Shown: positions 38,480 through 49,613 of the stretch, in pieces
Numbering within the stretch: the stretch's first letter is position 1
Layout: each line of letters begins with the position of its first letter
From: Chrysochromulina tobinii
Taxonomy: Eukaryota > Haptophyta > Prymnesiales > Chrysochromulinaceae
Assembly: GCA_001275005.1 (NCBI GenBank)
Contig: JWZX01003385.1
Span: 34,160-98,159 of the forward strand
DNA: 64,000 nt
Reading direction: 5' to 3'
Translations under genes and position numbers: made by a program
Notes under the pieces: model-generated
What the model was told of the DNA's origin: nothing
The model's input: the letters and a program-made list of their open reading frames with translations, nothing else
The model's database searches: none

Positions 38480-40639
38480 ATGCATAACCACAAATGGCCT
38501 TTTTCACACCCCATGTCGGCGAGAGTGGGAGCCGTGACGGCAGCCTTCGTGCCCTCGTGCCCTGCCAACGGCGACTTGCACAATGACGCCGCACTCGAAG
38601 CCATGCTGTCCGCCCGTGCCTCGACGGCGCGCGAGCTGCTCATCATGGTGCTCGGCTGGACAAACGGCAAGTCGCAGATAAATATGCGTGATGAAGGTGT
38701 TCGCTTCATAGAGGCGCAGATCGCGTCGCTCCGAAGGCACTCGGTCGAAAACTACCTCGTACTCACGCCCCAGCTCGGTCAGCAGAATCGCAGGGCCGGC
38801 ACCGACAACATGTGCCTCAACAGGCTCCGCCCACGCGGCGTGTGCTGCGCCTACTCGAGCGTGGGCATGCGTGAGGTCGGTGTGACCATCGACCGCGGCA
38901 ACGCGTCTTGGGGCATGTTCACGACGCACCCTTACATGCTCTTCCTGCAGCGGTGGTGGTTCACTACGCACGCCCTCGTGCGTGGCTACTCGATCCTCTC
39001 TATCGATTCCGACTTGCAGCTCTCGACCAACCCCTTTGTAGTGGTGCACGCGCCGGCATATGCGTGGTTCGACGTCCTCTTCCAGGGCGATGGCGGCTGG
39101 CCCGTGCGCCAGTGGCGCGTACCACTGCTCGAGCGCAGCAGCAGAGCCGGCGGCGCGGCGCGCAAGGCGGGCGCCGCTGGCGCGACCTCCTATCGGGATG
39201 GCGATGAGGTCGGTGTCACATGCACGCGGACGGCACATCGAGCGATGCCCGAAGGCCATCCTTGCCCCTGTGACGTAACGGCCGCGCCAAGCTTGAACAC
39301 GGGCTTCGTGTTTGCGCGTGCGGCCGCAGGCGCGCGCGCCGCCGGCCTCTTCAATGCCACCGTACAGACGATCCTGCGGCGCTTGGCGCATGCACCATTT
39401 CGCGATCCCAACGGGGTCATTCATCAAGGACGCCTTTGGCCGCAGGCGGTGATGAACGAGCAAGTGTTTGAGCGGGCGGGGCTGCCGGAGTGGTTCTCAC
39501 ACGCTCGCGCGCAGCACGAGGGTGCGCGCGTGCACGCCGGCTGCCATCCGCTCGACGTCGATTGCCAGCCCTTCGTCACACCGCACACACCTGACCCACT
39601 AGGTGTTCTCATGCCTCGTGCCTGGTGGGTCACGACGCCACGTACACATTCGGTGTGGCTCGCGAGCGAGTGGCAAGCGGGCACGGGGCGGGCGTGCAGC
39701 AGCAGTAGCAGCGGCAGTAGCAGCGACGGCGGCGGCGACGTGGACAAGGGCGGAGGCGGCGACGCGAGGGCGAGGGCGAGGGCGAGTGACGAGGCCGTCG
39801 GTACGCTTCGGCCGTTGGCTGATCATCTCATCGCCCATACGGAGGTACGTACCGGTGTCGGCGACGCTTCGAGTGCGCCCGTGCGCGTGGCGGTGCTGCC
39901 ACGACCGGCCGTCGGTCGCCTGTGCGGTGTGCGAAAGATCCCACTGGCATCGCTGCATGCCATCCAGTCCGCACCGCTGCCGTGCGCCGCATTTGGAAAG
40001 CCGAGCTTCTTGGGCATGCAAGTACAGCACCTGCAGTTCATGAGCATCTTCACGCGCCTGCACATCTTCCACGCACTGCGCTGGTTTACGAGCAACCGCA
40101 CGGCGGGCGCGGCTGAAGGCTCCGACGCGCGCACGCCAGACTGCCCTGCGACGCCACAAGCTCTCGAGGCGGCTCTCGAGGTGCGGCTCGCCACCCGCGG
40201 CTCGAATCGCCGTGCTCATCGGCACCGCCGTCTCCAACGTGAGCATTGTCTGCGCGACCCGCGACGACCAGGCGTCCTTCCGCTGCCCGTGCTGCTGGAT
40301 CGCACCCGAGTCTCTCGCGAAAGAGACGACCGGGTGCCCTACCTGGAATCCAAATGTTTGAGCCGGGGCCGTACTTTATCGTGTATGCCGTACGTGCCGC
40401 GTACGCGCCGTAGGAGAGAGCACGGACATGCCGTTGCGCGCGCCGTGGCGGCGCGCCTCTGCATCGCTGGCGTACGCCGGCGCCTCGTCTCGCGTCTCCG
40501 CCGTCTATGCCTCTCGAGTCTACAGTCTTGCGGTCCCACCGGCGCACGCGGGGAGGGTCCCTCGGCGTTCGATCGGTCTCTCTCTCGCCGCGCCGGGTAC
40601 GTCTCGCCGGCGGGGGCGTACCGACCTCTACCCCTCTAG
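38480..40639 (+). CDS. Nucleotide-diphospho-sugar transferase-like glycosyltransferase
   Basis: The first 400 residues look like a nucleotide-sugar transferase: LLIMVLGWTNG, a DxD-type SILSIDSDLQLSTNPF, TGFVFARAAAGARAAG preceded by APSLN, and RLWPQAVMNEQVFER. The pattern recalls plant RGXT/reduced-residual-arabinose type enzymes, which sit in the Golgi. No signal anchor is seen after ATG 38480, so a 5' exon may be missing. A Ser/Gly/Asp-rich linker leads to a second region (FGKPSFLGMQVQHLQFMSIF). After ALEAALE (about 40180) the frame becomes Arg-rich and unconvincing. A donor-like CTCGAG|GTGCGG lies there, and the +1 frame reads ARIAVLIGTAVSNVSIVCAT, so the real C-terminus probably differs. 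Confidence 0.65.
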   Translation: MHNHKWPFSHPMSARVGAVTAAFVPSCPANGDLHNDAALEAMLSARASTARELLIMVLGWTNGKSQINMRDEGVRFIEAQIASLRRHSVENYLVLTPQLGQQNRRAGTDNMCLNRLRPRGVCCAYSSVGMREVGVTIDRGNASWGMFTTHPYMLFLQRWWFTTHALVRGYSILSIDSDLQLSTNPFVVVHAPAYAWFDVLFQGDGGWPVRQWRVPLLERSSRAGGAARKAGAAGATSYRDGDEVGVTCTRTAHRAMPEGHPCPCDVTAAPSLNTGFVFARAAAGARAAGLFNATVQTILRRLAHAPFRDPNGVIHQGRLWPQAVMNEQVFERAGLPEWFSHARAQHEGARVHAGCHPLDVDCQPFVTPHTPDPLGVLMPRAWWVTTPRTHSVWLASEWQAGTGRACSSSSSGSSSDGGGDVDKGGGGDARARARASDEAVGTLRPLADHLIAHTEVRTGVGDASSAPVRVAVLPRPAVGRLCGVRKIPLASLHAIQSAPLPCAAFGKPSFLGMQVQHLQFMSIFTRLHIFHALRWFTSNRTAGAAEGSDARTPDCPATPQALEAALEVRLATRGSNRRAHRHRRLQREHCLRDPRRPGVLPLPVLLDRTRVSRERDDRVPYLESKCLSRGRTLSCMPYVPRTRRRREHGHAVARAVAARLCIAGVRRRLVSRLRRLCLSSLQSCGPTGARGEGPSAFDRSLSRRAGYVSPAGAYRPLPL

Positions 40640-40905
40640 GGTAGCACCATTTTATCCTCAGTGAGTCCTTTTGCTGTTCACGACGCGAGGCAGGCACACT
40701 CATTCGACACACAACCCGCCACACAATATTGTGCTAGACTGGCTTGTCACTGGCACCAAGCACGCCCCACCCCCGGAAACATTTCACACTGTCACTACTG
40801 GCATGCACCAGCCAATACCCCTCGTCAGGCGCGCGCGTTGGACAGGGTTTCACGCGACACTAAGTGGAGAGTGAGAGAGGAAGAGGTCGTTTGACGAGAC
40901 CCGCT

Positions 40906-41499
40906 CTACTCCTCCTTGTTGTAGTCGACGAAGCGCTTCTCCGCGATCTTGTGCATGGGGACGAAGTTGAACGGGAACATGCGCACGTCGCGCTTGTTGC
41001 GATCGCGCATGCCGGGGTAGAGGAGGCGGCGGGAGTGCGAGTCTGCGCGCGAATCGTCCAGGCCCGTGTGGTCGTACGTGCCACGCAGGCTCTTGCTCCA
41101 CGCGATCTCAGTGTGGCGGGTAAAGTACTTCCACATGAAGAAGAACATGAGGAGGGTCGCAAGGCCGATCACAGCGTACAGCGGCGTGACAGCGTGGTTG
41201 TACCAGATCTTCCAGATGATCTGCTTCCGGTTCATGCCCTTGTACAGGAGGCCGCCCTTGGGAATCTCCTGCCATGTCGTCACAGTCGGCGCCTCAAGAA
41301 CGTGGATGGAGCCCAGCGACTTGCCCTCCGCCAGCATCGCACGGGTGGTGTGCAGCGAGCGCACGGGGTTGACCGCGCGAACAATAGGGCTGGTGATCGG
41401 CGCCTTCGGGGCGAGGAGGGCGCGGGTCGAAATGCTGCGGGCGAGCACGGACGCCGTCGAGAGGCGCGGAACGGAGGCGAAGAGTCTCTTGGCAAACAT
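40906..41499 (-). CDS. Mitochondrial inner-membrane protein, B12D/NDUFA4 (MLRQ)-like
   Basis: The N-terminus (MFAKRLFASVPRLSTASVLA and further Arg/Ser/Ala) is a typical mitochondrial presequence. A single membrane helix (TPLYAVIGLATLLMFFFMWK) is followed by HTEIAWSKSLRGTYDH, which matches the ..D/E-x-x-W-x-K.. stretch after the helix of B12D/NDUFA4 proteins of the respiratory chain. At 197 residues it is longer than animal NDUFA4 (about 80) because of the presequence and a basic C-terminal tail (KRDVRMFPFNFVPMHKIA). The stop is TAG. It shares a 134-bp divergent upstream region with the Tim44-like gene, which fits joint mitochondrial expression. Confidence 0.65.
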   Translation of the reverse strand: MFAKRLFASVPRLSTASVLARSISTRALLAPKAPITSPIVRAVNPVRSLHTTRAMLAEGKSLGSIHVLEAPTVTTWQEIPKGGLLYKGMNRKQIIWKIWYNHAVTPLYAVIGLATLLMFFFMWKYFTRHTEIAWSKSLRGTYDHTGLDDSRADSHSRRLLYPGMRDRNKRDVRMFPFNFVPMHKIAEKRFVDYNKEE

Positions 41500-41633
41500 T
41501 GTTTTTTTGTCACCTCCACTCGCCTGCTTCCACAAGCAGATGCGGAATTTGGAATCCAGATGGAATCTGTCCGCGCACAAGTCCTGGATTTGACGGCGAT
41601 CTCGGTCGCGCTCTGCACCCCAGGGCCAGCGAC

Positions 41634-42393
41634 ATGTTCGGGCATATCGTACCAGCGATGGCGAGGAGCATGCGCAAACTCAGCTGTCGGCCCTCTTGGA
41701 TAGCCGCTGTGGATGTGTTCATTCAGCCGATGGTCGAGGATTTTGTCTTCCGCGAAGCTCTGCGCCTTGGTCAGCAGGAGTTTTTGATCGGTGCCCAGCA
41801 TGCCGCCCTGATCGTTGCAAGTGCTTATACTGAGGCAATGCGCGGCGACACCACACTCCTCGACGCGCTTTGCAGAGACGGTGGCCTGACAAAACCGCTC
41901 CATGAGGCGTTATGCGACGAAGCGCGCCTGAGGCAAGCAGCTGGCAAGATTGAGGTAGAAAAGGCCCTCCTGCAGCTCGGAATGGCCATGGAGGAGCTGC
42001 GAGGTGCGCCGTGCGTCTCGGACTCACGCTTGGTGATCGGCGCCCAGCGCGAGCTCGTGCCGTCGAGTGATCTGCAATCGCCGTTCGTCGCCATCGGCTC
42101 CTCCCTCATCGTCTGTGGTGAGACGGCGGAAAGGACAGAGTGCCTGTGGCACCCGCGGCGTCAGAGCGAGCTGCTGGCTGATAACGGCTGCTTGGTGCAA
42201 GTTGCCGTCTCCTTTGGCGACGCGACGACAGCGGGGCACGACGTACCTGTTCGAGGCTGCAGTCAACGGCGAATGCCTGCTCGATGCAGAGGAGCGAACC
42301 GATGACAACTTGCAAGTAGTTGTTGCCGACGTCAATGGACGCATGGCCAGGAACGGCCGGCACGCCTTTTGGTTGGCCTCCGGCACCAAGTGA
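41634..42393 (+). CDS. Tim44-like-domain protein, probably mitochondrial
   Basis: A compact alpha/beta protein: MVEDFVFREALRLGQQEFLI, a helical AAL...YTEAMRGDTTLLDALC segment, LVIGAQRELV and VAIGSSLIVCGETAE. The layout resembles the Tim44/MBA1/mL45 C-terminal fold and that of the neighbour at 43080-43742 (FLIGAQHA versus FLVGTRQA, LLDAL versus LESLV). This link is inference from weak similarity. The frame breaks at GGGG 42233-42236; dropping one G gives GTTYLFEAAVNGECLLDAEE and a natural end at TGA 42393, about 252 residues. Divergent from the mitochondrial B12D-like gene. Confidence 0.5.
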
Positions 42394-43079
42394 AGCGGGG
42401 CCCACAGCACATTGTATACTTGAGTTCGAGAAAGGGTGCTCCGGCCCTTGGTGACTGGACCCCGGGGACCACACGCCAAGGGATGAGCGAGCGCGTGGGG
42501 CGTTGCCGAGTGCCGAGCCGAGTCGGCCACGTCCGCGGGCTGCACGCGCGCCGGTGTGTACGAGTACAGCCTGTTGGTGTCGCGGCCGTGCCCAAGCGTG
42601 TGCGGCAGCTCGCGCGCCGCGGGCACGGCGGCACCGTACGGGCAAACGGGTAGCGTGTTCGCGGCACCAAACCCCACCCAGAAACGGCGGGGCGGGGCGC
42701 CCATGATGCTACCGCCGTACCCGGGAGTGCGGCGCGGGCGCGCGGTCTCGATGTAATCAATGTTAAATCAAGACCATTATAAATCAAGAACGAAAGTGGT
42801 TACCTTTACTACGTGTTGGAACTTGGATCTCACTTCTCAGATGCCCACCTCAGGGAGAGTAGCGCAGCCGATTAGAGGCGAGGCGCCCGGACAGGCACCA
42901 GTGACGCACGCGACCCCTGCGGGGCCGTCCGGACGGCGCGGCTGGCGGGCGCGCGCCGGACGGGCCACGAGCCGGTCGGGGCTCTGCGCTGACGACCTCA
43001 GTCAAACCGTGATCCGTGTTCCGTCACCCGGTTGCGTGTACAACAGCAGACGCATGCGAGAGTCCAGCCTGTAGGACAG
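42394..43079. other. Intergenic, convergent
   Basis: GC-rich at its left, with a small AT patch at about 42760-42800. No gene or repeat supported. Confidence 0.5.
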
Positions 43080-43742
43080 TCATCGTGGATGCAGCTCGAC
43101 CGAATCGTCGGCCACAATCCACTTTATGTCGGCGACCTGCCATTCCGTTCCTTCGGCTGCATCTCCCGTCGCGCTCAGCTTCCTCTCGAACGTCCACTTG
43201 CTCTGCTGCAGCCTGGGCGGGTCGGAGAGGGTCGAGTAGCAGCGCCCATGACGAAAGTCGTCCAGCGTCTCAGTCTGCAGAACTCGGAAGGAGACTTCGA
43301 GATGCGCGAGGCTGTGATCGGTGTTCGCGGTACGTGCTCGGCTCAAAACTGCTGACAATATGGTGTAGTCCTCTGGCTCGGAAGGAGCCAAGCTCCCCTT
43401 GGTGAAGGTCTCGGCGAGCAGGCACGAGGGCTGAACAAGGCTCTCAAGTGCTGACCAGTCTCTCCGGCCGATGAGTTGATGGCAGGTCACGTATGCCTGC
43501 CGGGTGCCGACCAGGAAGTCCTCAAGGTTGAATTCGTGCTCTGAATGTATAGCCCTGAGCGAAAGCCTTGTCAGTGTGCGCTCCCAGAGCGAAAGCCCTG
43601 GTTCGACAAACTTTGGATTATCCATCCAGCAGCTGACTTGTTTCTCGGGTCCCAGGGTGCGCGAGAGCTCATGCAGGGAGAGCAGGCTGCGCACGCGCCG
43701 GAGGCCGCTAACCGCAAGGCCTCTGGCAGAGAGGCATCGCAT
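43080..43742 (-). CDS. Tim44-like/mitochondrial ribosomal mL45-like domain protein
   Basis: An Arg-rich N-terminus without acidic residues (MRCLSARGLAVSGLRRVRSL) suggests mitochondrial import. The body has FNLEDFLVGTRQAYVTCHQL, WSALESLVQPSCLLAETF, then strand-like LAHLEVSFRVLQTET, SKWTFERKLSA and EWQVADIKWIV, as in Tim44/MBA1/mL45 proteins that dock the mitochondrial ribosome or import motor. ATG 43742 is the first ATG in frame; the product is about 220 residues and ends with TGA. Divergent from the TBC gene, 249 bp apart. Confidence 0.6.
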   Translation of the reverse strand: MRCLSARGLAVSGLRRVRSLLSLHELSRTLGPEKQVSCWMDNPKFVEPGLSLWERTLTRLSLRAIHSEHEFNLEDFLVGTRQAYVTCHQLIGRRDWSALESLVQPSCLLAETFTKGSLAPSEPEDYTILSAVLSRARTANTDHSLAHLEVSFRVLQTETLDDFRHGRCYSTLSDPPRLQQSKWTFERKLSATGDAAEGTEWQVADIKWIVADDSVELHPR

Positions 43743-43991
43743 TCGTCCCGCCACTATGGGCGAAAATCAACGAAACACCGAAAAATTAATTTCATCTCCT
43801 CAGCCCTAAGTGAAACGGCTGAGAGAACGCACGGTCGCAGCGGGGGACAGCGTGCTTGTGTATCAGTTCAGGGACGTAGCGTTGCTGGAGCGCTCGCAAC
43901 AGCGCGTCTTCACGTGAAAAATCACGCAACACCCACGATGCGCGGCAACACAAGCGCATAAAGCCGCTCGATCGGCCTTGGACACCGGACC

Positions 43992-46900
43992 ATGCGGTCT
44001 GCAGTCTCTTCATTCTTCGCCGAAGACCCCGACAAGGTGCACGACAGGAAGGTGAGCGGTCTGCCGATCGACTTGAATGTGACCGCTGCCAAGACCTCGC
44101 TGCGCCGACTGCGGGATGCCATCGAGGCCACCGTCACCCTGTACACATTGAGGCCGCCGCCGAAGAAAAAGGGGGGGGTGCCGCAGCTCTTGCTGCCAGA
44201 GATGGCAGAGTGGAGCCGTCACGAGGCCTTCTGCGGCGGCATCGCGAGCGGTGAGCTGATGCACCGCACCGCAGCGCGACTGGCGGCAATAGAGGAACTG
44301 ATCATAACCCAGCGCACTGCCGTCAGCGCGGTCGTGTCGATCTGTCTGGGCGACGAGGCCAAGGCACTGTGCAAGAAGGGGCTTGATGCGATCTATGCCT
44401 TCGAGCTGATGATACGCGACGCGAGCGACGCGAAGGAGGCGGCGAACAAGGCCCTCAAGCGGGCAACGTCGTCGCGAGGCTCCGCGTTAGACGGTGAGCT
44501 CAAGGCGGCCAGCATAAAGGACGGGAGGAAGATGGTGGCGGCGCATCAGGCGGCGAAGGCCGAGCTCGAGAAAGCGATGGCCGCGATCGAGCAGGCTGAG
44601 GCAACGCTCGCGCGTGCCGATGCGGAGCTCGTTCGCCTCGTGGAAGAGGCGCAGCCAGTGGCGCTCAAGGTGGCCTCCTCCGCTCGGCGCGACGCGGAGA
44701 ACGGACCCCTGAGCCAAGCGGCGGAGGAGCTGGCCAAGGTCTATCGCTCTTTTGCGCGCGGCGTAGTGACGGTGCGACAGGGCGACAGTTTGCCTACAGA
44801 TTACAACCCGAGTGTGAAGCGCCTCGCGCCAAAGGAGACAACAGCGCGCTACGCGGCGTATGTGGTCCAGTGGACGCTGGCCAAGCGCCGCTGCAAGGAG
44901 TCGGCGGCGCTGATCGAGGAGTTCAGCAAGGCGACCCTCGACACGCTGCTCGCACCGGCCCAAGAGAAGGCCACCATCGAAGCGCTCGCGCATGAGTGTG
45001 AAGGCGCACAGCTCATCTCGAGCCTCCGCGCTGTACCATTCGAGGGCAAGCCAGCCCATGAGGAGGCCGAGCGCGCCTGCAGAATGGCGCTCGCCGCTCT
45101 GGTCGCGGTGTTGGGCGACTTCCGAGTCCTGCTCAAGGGGCAGGTGACCCTGGCCGAGGAGTATGAGAAGAAGGACAAAGCTCTGAAGCTACTCGTCGGG
45201 AAGCGCGACGAGGCCGCTCATCAAGTGAGCAAGCTCGAGGGCGAGCTGGGCAAGTTGATCGACAAGAGGGAGGAGGAGTGGCACGCTGCGGGCAGCAAGG
45301 AGGGGGCCAAGGCGGTCGCCGCCGTCGAGAGGGCGAGCGCTTCCCTCGAGAAGAAGAGCGCGGAGCATGCGAAGCTCGTCGAGGAGGTCGCGCTCAAGAC
45401 GACAGCTCTCGAGCAAGCGGCGGCTGAGATCGAGGCCTTTGCAGCCGGCCTCTCTGCAGACGGCTCCGGCTCGGTACGAATGCATTCTCGCCTGGTCGAA
45501 TTCATTCTCACCTCCCTTGCTCATCTTCTCCGCATCTCCCCGCGTCTCCCCGCATCTGACCCGCATCTGACCCGTTTCTGCGGGTGTATCTCGCACGTAT
45601 CTGCGCCTTCCAGGTGATGGAGCTCGTCGCGTACCCGTTCGCCGAGGGCGTGCGTGCCTTTACGACCTTGTGTGCGAGCCGGGCCGAGCAGGCGGGCACC
45701 AACCAGCCTTTCTTCGAGCACGCATCGGCTGCAGCGCTGTGGGCCATCAAGCTTTATGAGCAGAAGGAGCGCGAGGCCGCGGCGAAGGCGTTGGCGGAGG
45801 GTCCGTCGCTCGCGCTCCGGGCCCTCGCCTTTGCTTCCCAACGTGCAGAGGAGGCGGGTGCACGTGCAAGGGCGCGGGCGGCCGAGAAGCTGAGCGAGCT
45901 GCAGGCGCGGAATGCCGCGCGACAGGGACGCGTCAACAGCGCTATGAGCGATGAGGCTGGCACGGGCAACCGTCGGGCGAACCAGGGTGACGTGCCTCCG
46001 AAGCCGCTGCTGCTTGCCGTCTTGAAGCCGCCGTGCAGCGCGCTCGAGTGGGAAGAGATGCTCCCGGCGCTTCGTCAGGCGGCGGCGAGCAGGGGGGGGA
46101 TAGGGAGTGGGGTGGCGGGGAGCACGGACGCGGGCCTCGTCGTGGTGGGTGCGGGCTTGGACGTGTGTAATGGCTTCTACAAGCACGTGCCGGACGACGC
46201 ACTCGCCAACGGCAAGCCCTTCTTTCGCAACGATGATCGCAGCGTGCCTTTCTTCCAGCAAACGACCATCGGCTGGTCCGACACTGAATGGACGCGTAAG
46301 AAGGGATACCCCGAGGGTGTTGGCTGTTGGGGCATTGCGTATGACGGCCATCATCGGTACATGGCGCGCGGCGACTCACCCTTCCCGCCCACGACGGGCT
46401 GGGAGGTGCGAGAGGATCCCAAATGGAAGTATCCTTCGGTGGCACCCACGCTCGACCTTGCGCATATGGCCGTGCCTCACACCGAGCGGCTGCTCAGGGG
46501 TGTCCACCCCGAGGCTGTCGCCAAGGTGCTGCTGGCGTTGATGCAGCTCGACGATTGTGATGAGTCGGGCCTGGATGCGGCTGCAGCCTCTGCCGCTCAC
46601 ATACGTAGCCAGCTGGTCGATGACAGCAGCGCCGAGAGCGTCTCGATGAGAGAGGCCAAGCCGGAGATGTGCGGAGATCTAGACGTCATCCTCAACGATA
46701 TCCCTCGAACGTGGCCAGACTGGCAGATCGAGACAGTCGGCGAATCCGGACGCTTTTCTGCCGAAGACTTGAGGGTCATCCTCGATGCGCAGGTCTGTGC
46801 TGCCGAGTCCGACCTCGGAGCTGTCGGCTACTCTCAGGGGATGGCGGACCTAGCAGCATGGCTCCTGATGAGACCGCTCTCTCGAACGGCAGCCTATAGC

Positions 46901-47605
46901 GCGCTCCGTCGCTTCTCGTCTCTCCCGCTGCTGCGCCTCTGCTGGAGGCTCGATCTCGATGAGTGGGATGCGCTAGGTGCGGCGGCGCGCGCGCTCCCGT
47001 GCATTTGCCGGTGTATCACCCGTGCCCTCAACCCCACATCTCTGCCCGTCGCCCGTACGCTCCCCATCTCCCCCGCAGGAGAGCTCCATACAGCCCTCAT
47101 CCGACGAGATCGGCCGGTGGTCGCCGCGCACCTGGACCGGATCGGTATCTCCGCCGCCATCTACCTGCCCGAGTGGCTCATGCCGATCTGGTGCCGATCG
47201 CTCTCCGAGGAATGCGTCGCTGTCGTCTTTTCGCTCATGCTCCTCGAGGGCGATGCGGTCATCCTCCTCGTCGCAAGCGCCGTCATCGCATGCATCGAGG
47301 CGGAGCTCCTCGCGACGCGCGACATTGCGGTCGCTAGGAAGCTCATGTCCGATGCACCTCAACGCATCTCGCTCCCAGCTCTCGTCGGCGCTCTTGCGGC
47401 TTGCACGCTGACCCAGGCCGATTTGGCGCCGCTGTGCGCCTTTCCTAATATGGAAGGCCTGGCGCCGCCTGGCCTGGCACGCACATTATCGAGCTTGCAG
47501 CTCATGACGAATCTTGCTTGGGACAGAAGCAGCTTGCAGCCATCACCGACCTCGCCGGCAAGCCACGGAGAACCGGAGAGCAAGGCTGCGATTGACATGG
47601 ATTGA
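43992..47605 (+). CDS. TBC-domain (Rab-GAP) protein with long coiled coil
   Basis: Exons 43992-45473, 45614-46976 and 47079-47605 give about 1,123 residues. The first half is helical and coiled coil (for example AEATLARADAELVRLVEEAQ). A middle beta-rich block (GFYKHVPDDALANGKPFFRN, GCWGIAYDGHHRYMARGD, PFPPTTGWEV) matches a small NGxY/W domain common in protists. The C-terminal TBC domain has the Arg finger in ILNDIPRTWPD, the Gln finger in VGYSQGM and the late LMLLEGDAVILLVASAVI helix, so it should accelerate GTP hydrolysis by a Rab GTPase. The second intron is stop-free and 102 nt; removing it joins WDALG to ELHTALIRRD, the normal TBC spacing. Confidence 0.85.
45474..45613 (+). other. TBC gene intron 1
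   Basis: GGCTCG|GTACGA to TTCCAG|GTGATG, 140 nt, phase 0. Rich in CCGCATCTSMCC direct repeats. Confidence 0.85.
46977..47078 (+). other. TBC gene intron 2, in-frame
   Basis: GCGCTAG|GTGCGG to CCCCGCAG|GAGAGC, 102 nt, phase 1, no stop. Confidence 0.8.
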
Positions 47606-47955
47606 ACGTGGAAACGAGGAGAGATTGGTGATGGCGTTCTGGCCACGTTATATTGGAGGTTTCAGGCACGTGAGGGCGCGCGAGGACCGGCCGGCCGGCC
47701 GGTGGGCGAACAGCCAAGCGTCCGTTTCAAAAACACGCCCCGAGGGGTGTGTGCGTGACTGCTGCTGTGAGCGGAGGCGGTTGCATTTGCGCCTGTGTTA
47801 CAGAGTTAGACTGCGCCTAATTTTACACACTTACGCAGCTACCATTTGGCTCATCGCGCGCCGTGAAAAGAACGTGAAAAGTCCCGTCCTGGGCTCAGCA
47901 ACTCTTCAGACACGTTCAGTCTGACACCCCGGGGCGGCGGGGCGCGGGCCGATCG
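47606..47955. other. Intergenic, convergent
   Basis: Nothing recognised apart from a short CCGGCCGGCCGG run near 47689. Confidence 0.5.
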
Positions 47956-49382
47956 TCAGATACGCAAGTGCGAATCGGCCGTCAGCCACTCCGAGACGCC
48001 AAAGTCAGCATCGCACTCCCCGGAGGAGGATGCGCCGATCTCGGGCGGCTTGACGTGTCCGTACGAGACGAAGCTGGCGGACGTGCCATGGGACGAGGCG
48101 CTCGATTCGTGGCGATGGGAGCTGCCGTGCATCGGTAGAAAGGGCTGCTCGCGATTCATAGCGGCGTGTAGCTTTGGAGAGGAATATGGAGGAGGGATGC
48201 ACGAGACGGGCGCGGAAGCAGCCGCACCCCCTCCTCCAGGGCTCCATGGTGGCGGCCGGGTCGGCGGCGGTCGGGTCGGGCGGGCGGTCGCGGCGGCGGC
48301 GGCGCAGGAGGCCCCGAGGTGGCAAGAGCGCCGCAACCGGAGGTCGCACAGTTCCGATGTGGCGCGGGCGCCGGAGCCGGCGGTTGCGCCGGTGTTGACA
48401 CCGCGGCGGTACCATCGCCCGGGATGCCCGCGCCGCCGACGCCGTTCTGCAGCATCGACTGCAGGAACGACATTTGCTGCTTGAGCAGCTGATTCTCTGC
48501 CGAGAGGACTGAGTTCTGTGTGGCGAGTGCGTTCAGTTGAGTGCGGAGCTGGCTGTTCTCCTGAAGTACCTGCTGCATAGACATGGTCTTGCGCGCACGG
48601 TACTTGACCGACGCCTTCTTGTTCGACTCCCGCCTCCGCCCCTTGCGATCGGGCTCGGGGTCGCTGCCAGACCGGGAAGGCGGCGCGCCCAGGGTGAACA
48701 CGGGCGCCCCGCTGCTGTCAGTACTGAGCAGGCGGATGCTGGCGGCGGCTCCGTCGGCGCTGAGCGACTCGGAATTGACCGAGAGGGTCTCGCCGTCCTC
48801 CGAGACGAACTCCGACGCGTCCTCTGAGGAGTCCATCCCCGACTCGTCGCGACTCGTCGCGCGACCCTCAGGGATCACCGGCAGCGAGTGTCCCGCTGGC
48901 GAGGCTTGCGGCAAGGCGCAGATGTTGCAGTGGTGGTTGAGTGCGGACATGTACTCAGAAAGGCACTGCGCAGCCGCCTGGTACAGGCTCGGCTCGGACG
49001 CCCACGTTTCGAGTCTGCGAAGTAGCTTCTCCAGGATCGACCGCACGGTCGCCTGGTACATGGCCGGCGCCACCTCGCCCATGAGGGTAGCCTGGAAGGC
49101 TTGGCAGCGCGTCTGCTCCTCGAACTGGAAGAGGCGAGCCAGGTCAACGCAGCGCTCACTGCCCTGCCCGCGCAGCCGCTCGAGGCCCGTGCCCGCCGCA
49201 GCACGCACGTCGGCCTCGAAGCAAACCCACGCGTTCTCACCCGTTGCGCGCTGCAGGAAGGCCGCGATCGGAACGTTGGTGATAGCCGAGTCACCCAGCT
49301 CGGGCACGAGGCTCTCGAGGTCGGACATGGTGATCGCATCGAGGTGCATGGTGGTATCGTACCGATCGTACCGAGTGCTCAT
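47956..49382 (-). CDS. bZIP transcription factor
   Basis: A basic region with the N-x7-R signature (SNKKASVKYRARK) runs into a leucine zipper (MQQVLQENSQLRTQLNALAT, then NSVLSAENQLLKQQM). An N-terminal helical region (MSDLESLVPELGDSAITNVP) with no recognised domain precedes an acidic Ser-rich stretch, which may activate transcription. It should bind DNA as a dimer in the nucleus. I start at ATG 49382; ATG 49328 (MSDLESL) is an alternative. The frame that holds the zipper ends at 48156 in unconvincing Pro/Arg sequence. Another frame reads PYSSPKLHAAMNREQPFLPM to ECDADFGVSEWLTADSHLRI and stops at 47956, so a small indel near the CCCCC run at 48227-48231 (plus strand) or an intron is likely. Confidence 0.75.
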
Positions 49383-49613
49383 TCTTATGTGCCAGACCTA
49401 GGAACCCATTCCTGGAAAAAACCGCGCAGCATTCACGGCCGCCGCAGTTCACAGCCAACCTTTTTTCTGCAAGCTGCACGCGCGCTTCAAAGCAAACTAG
49501 TGGCGCTCGGCTGACCAGTCTGCAGCGGCAAACCAAAGCCGTTGGCCGAAAACGGTGCTCACCCCTGGGAGGAATATCCCTTCACGCGTTTTCCGAAATA
49601 CATTGCAAGCGTC

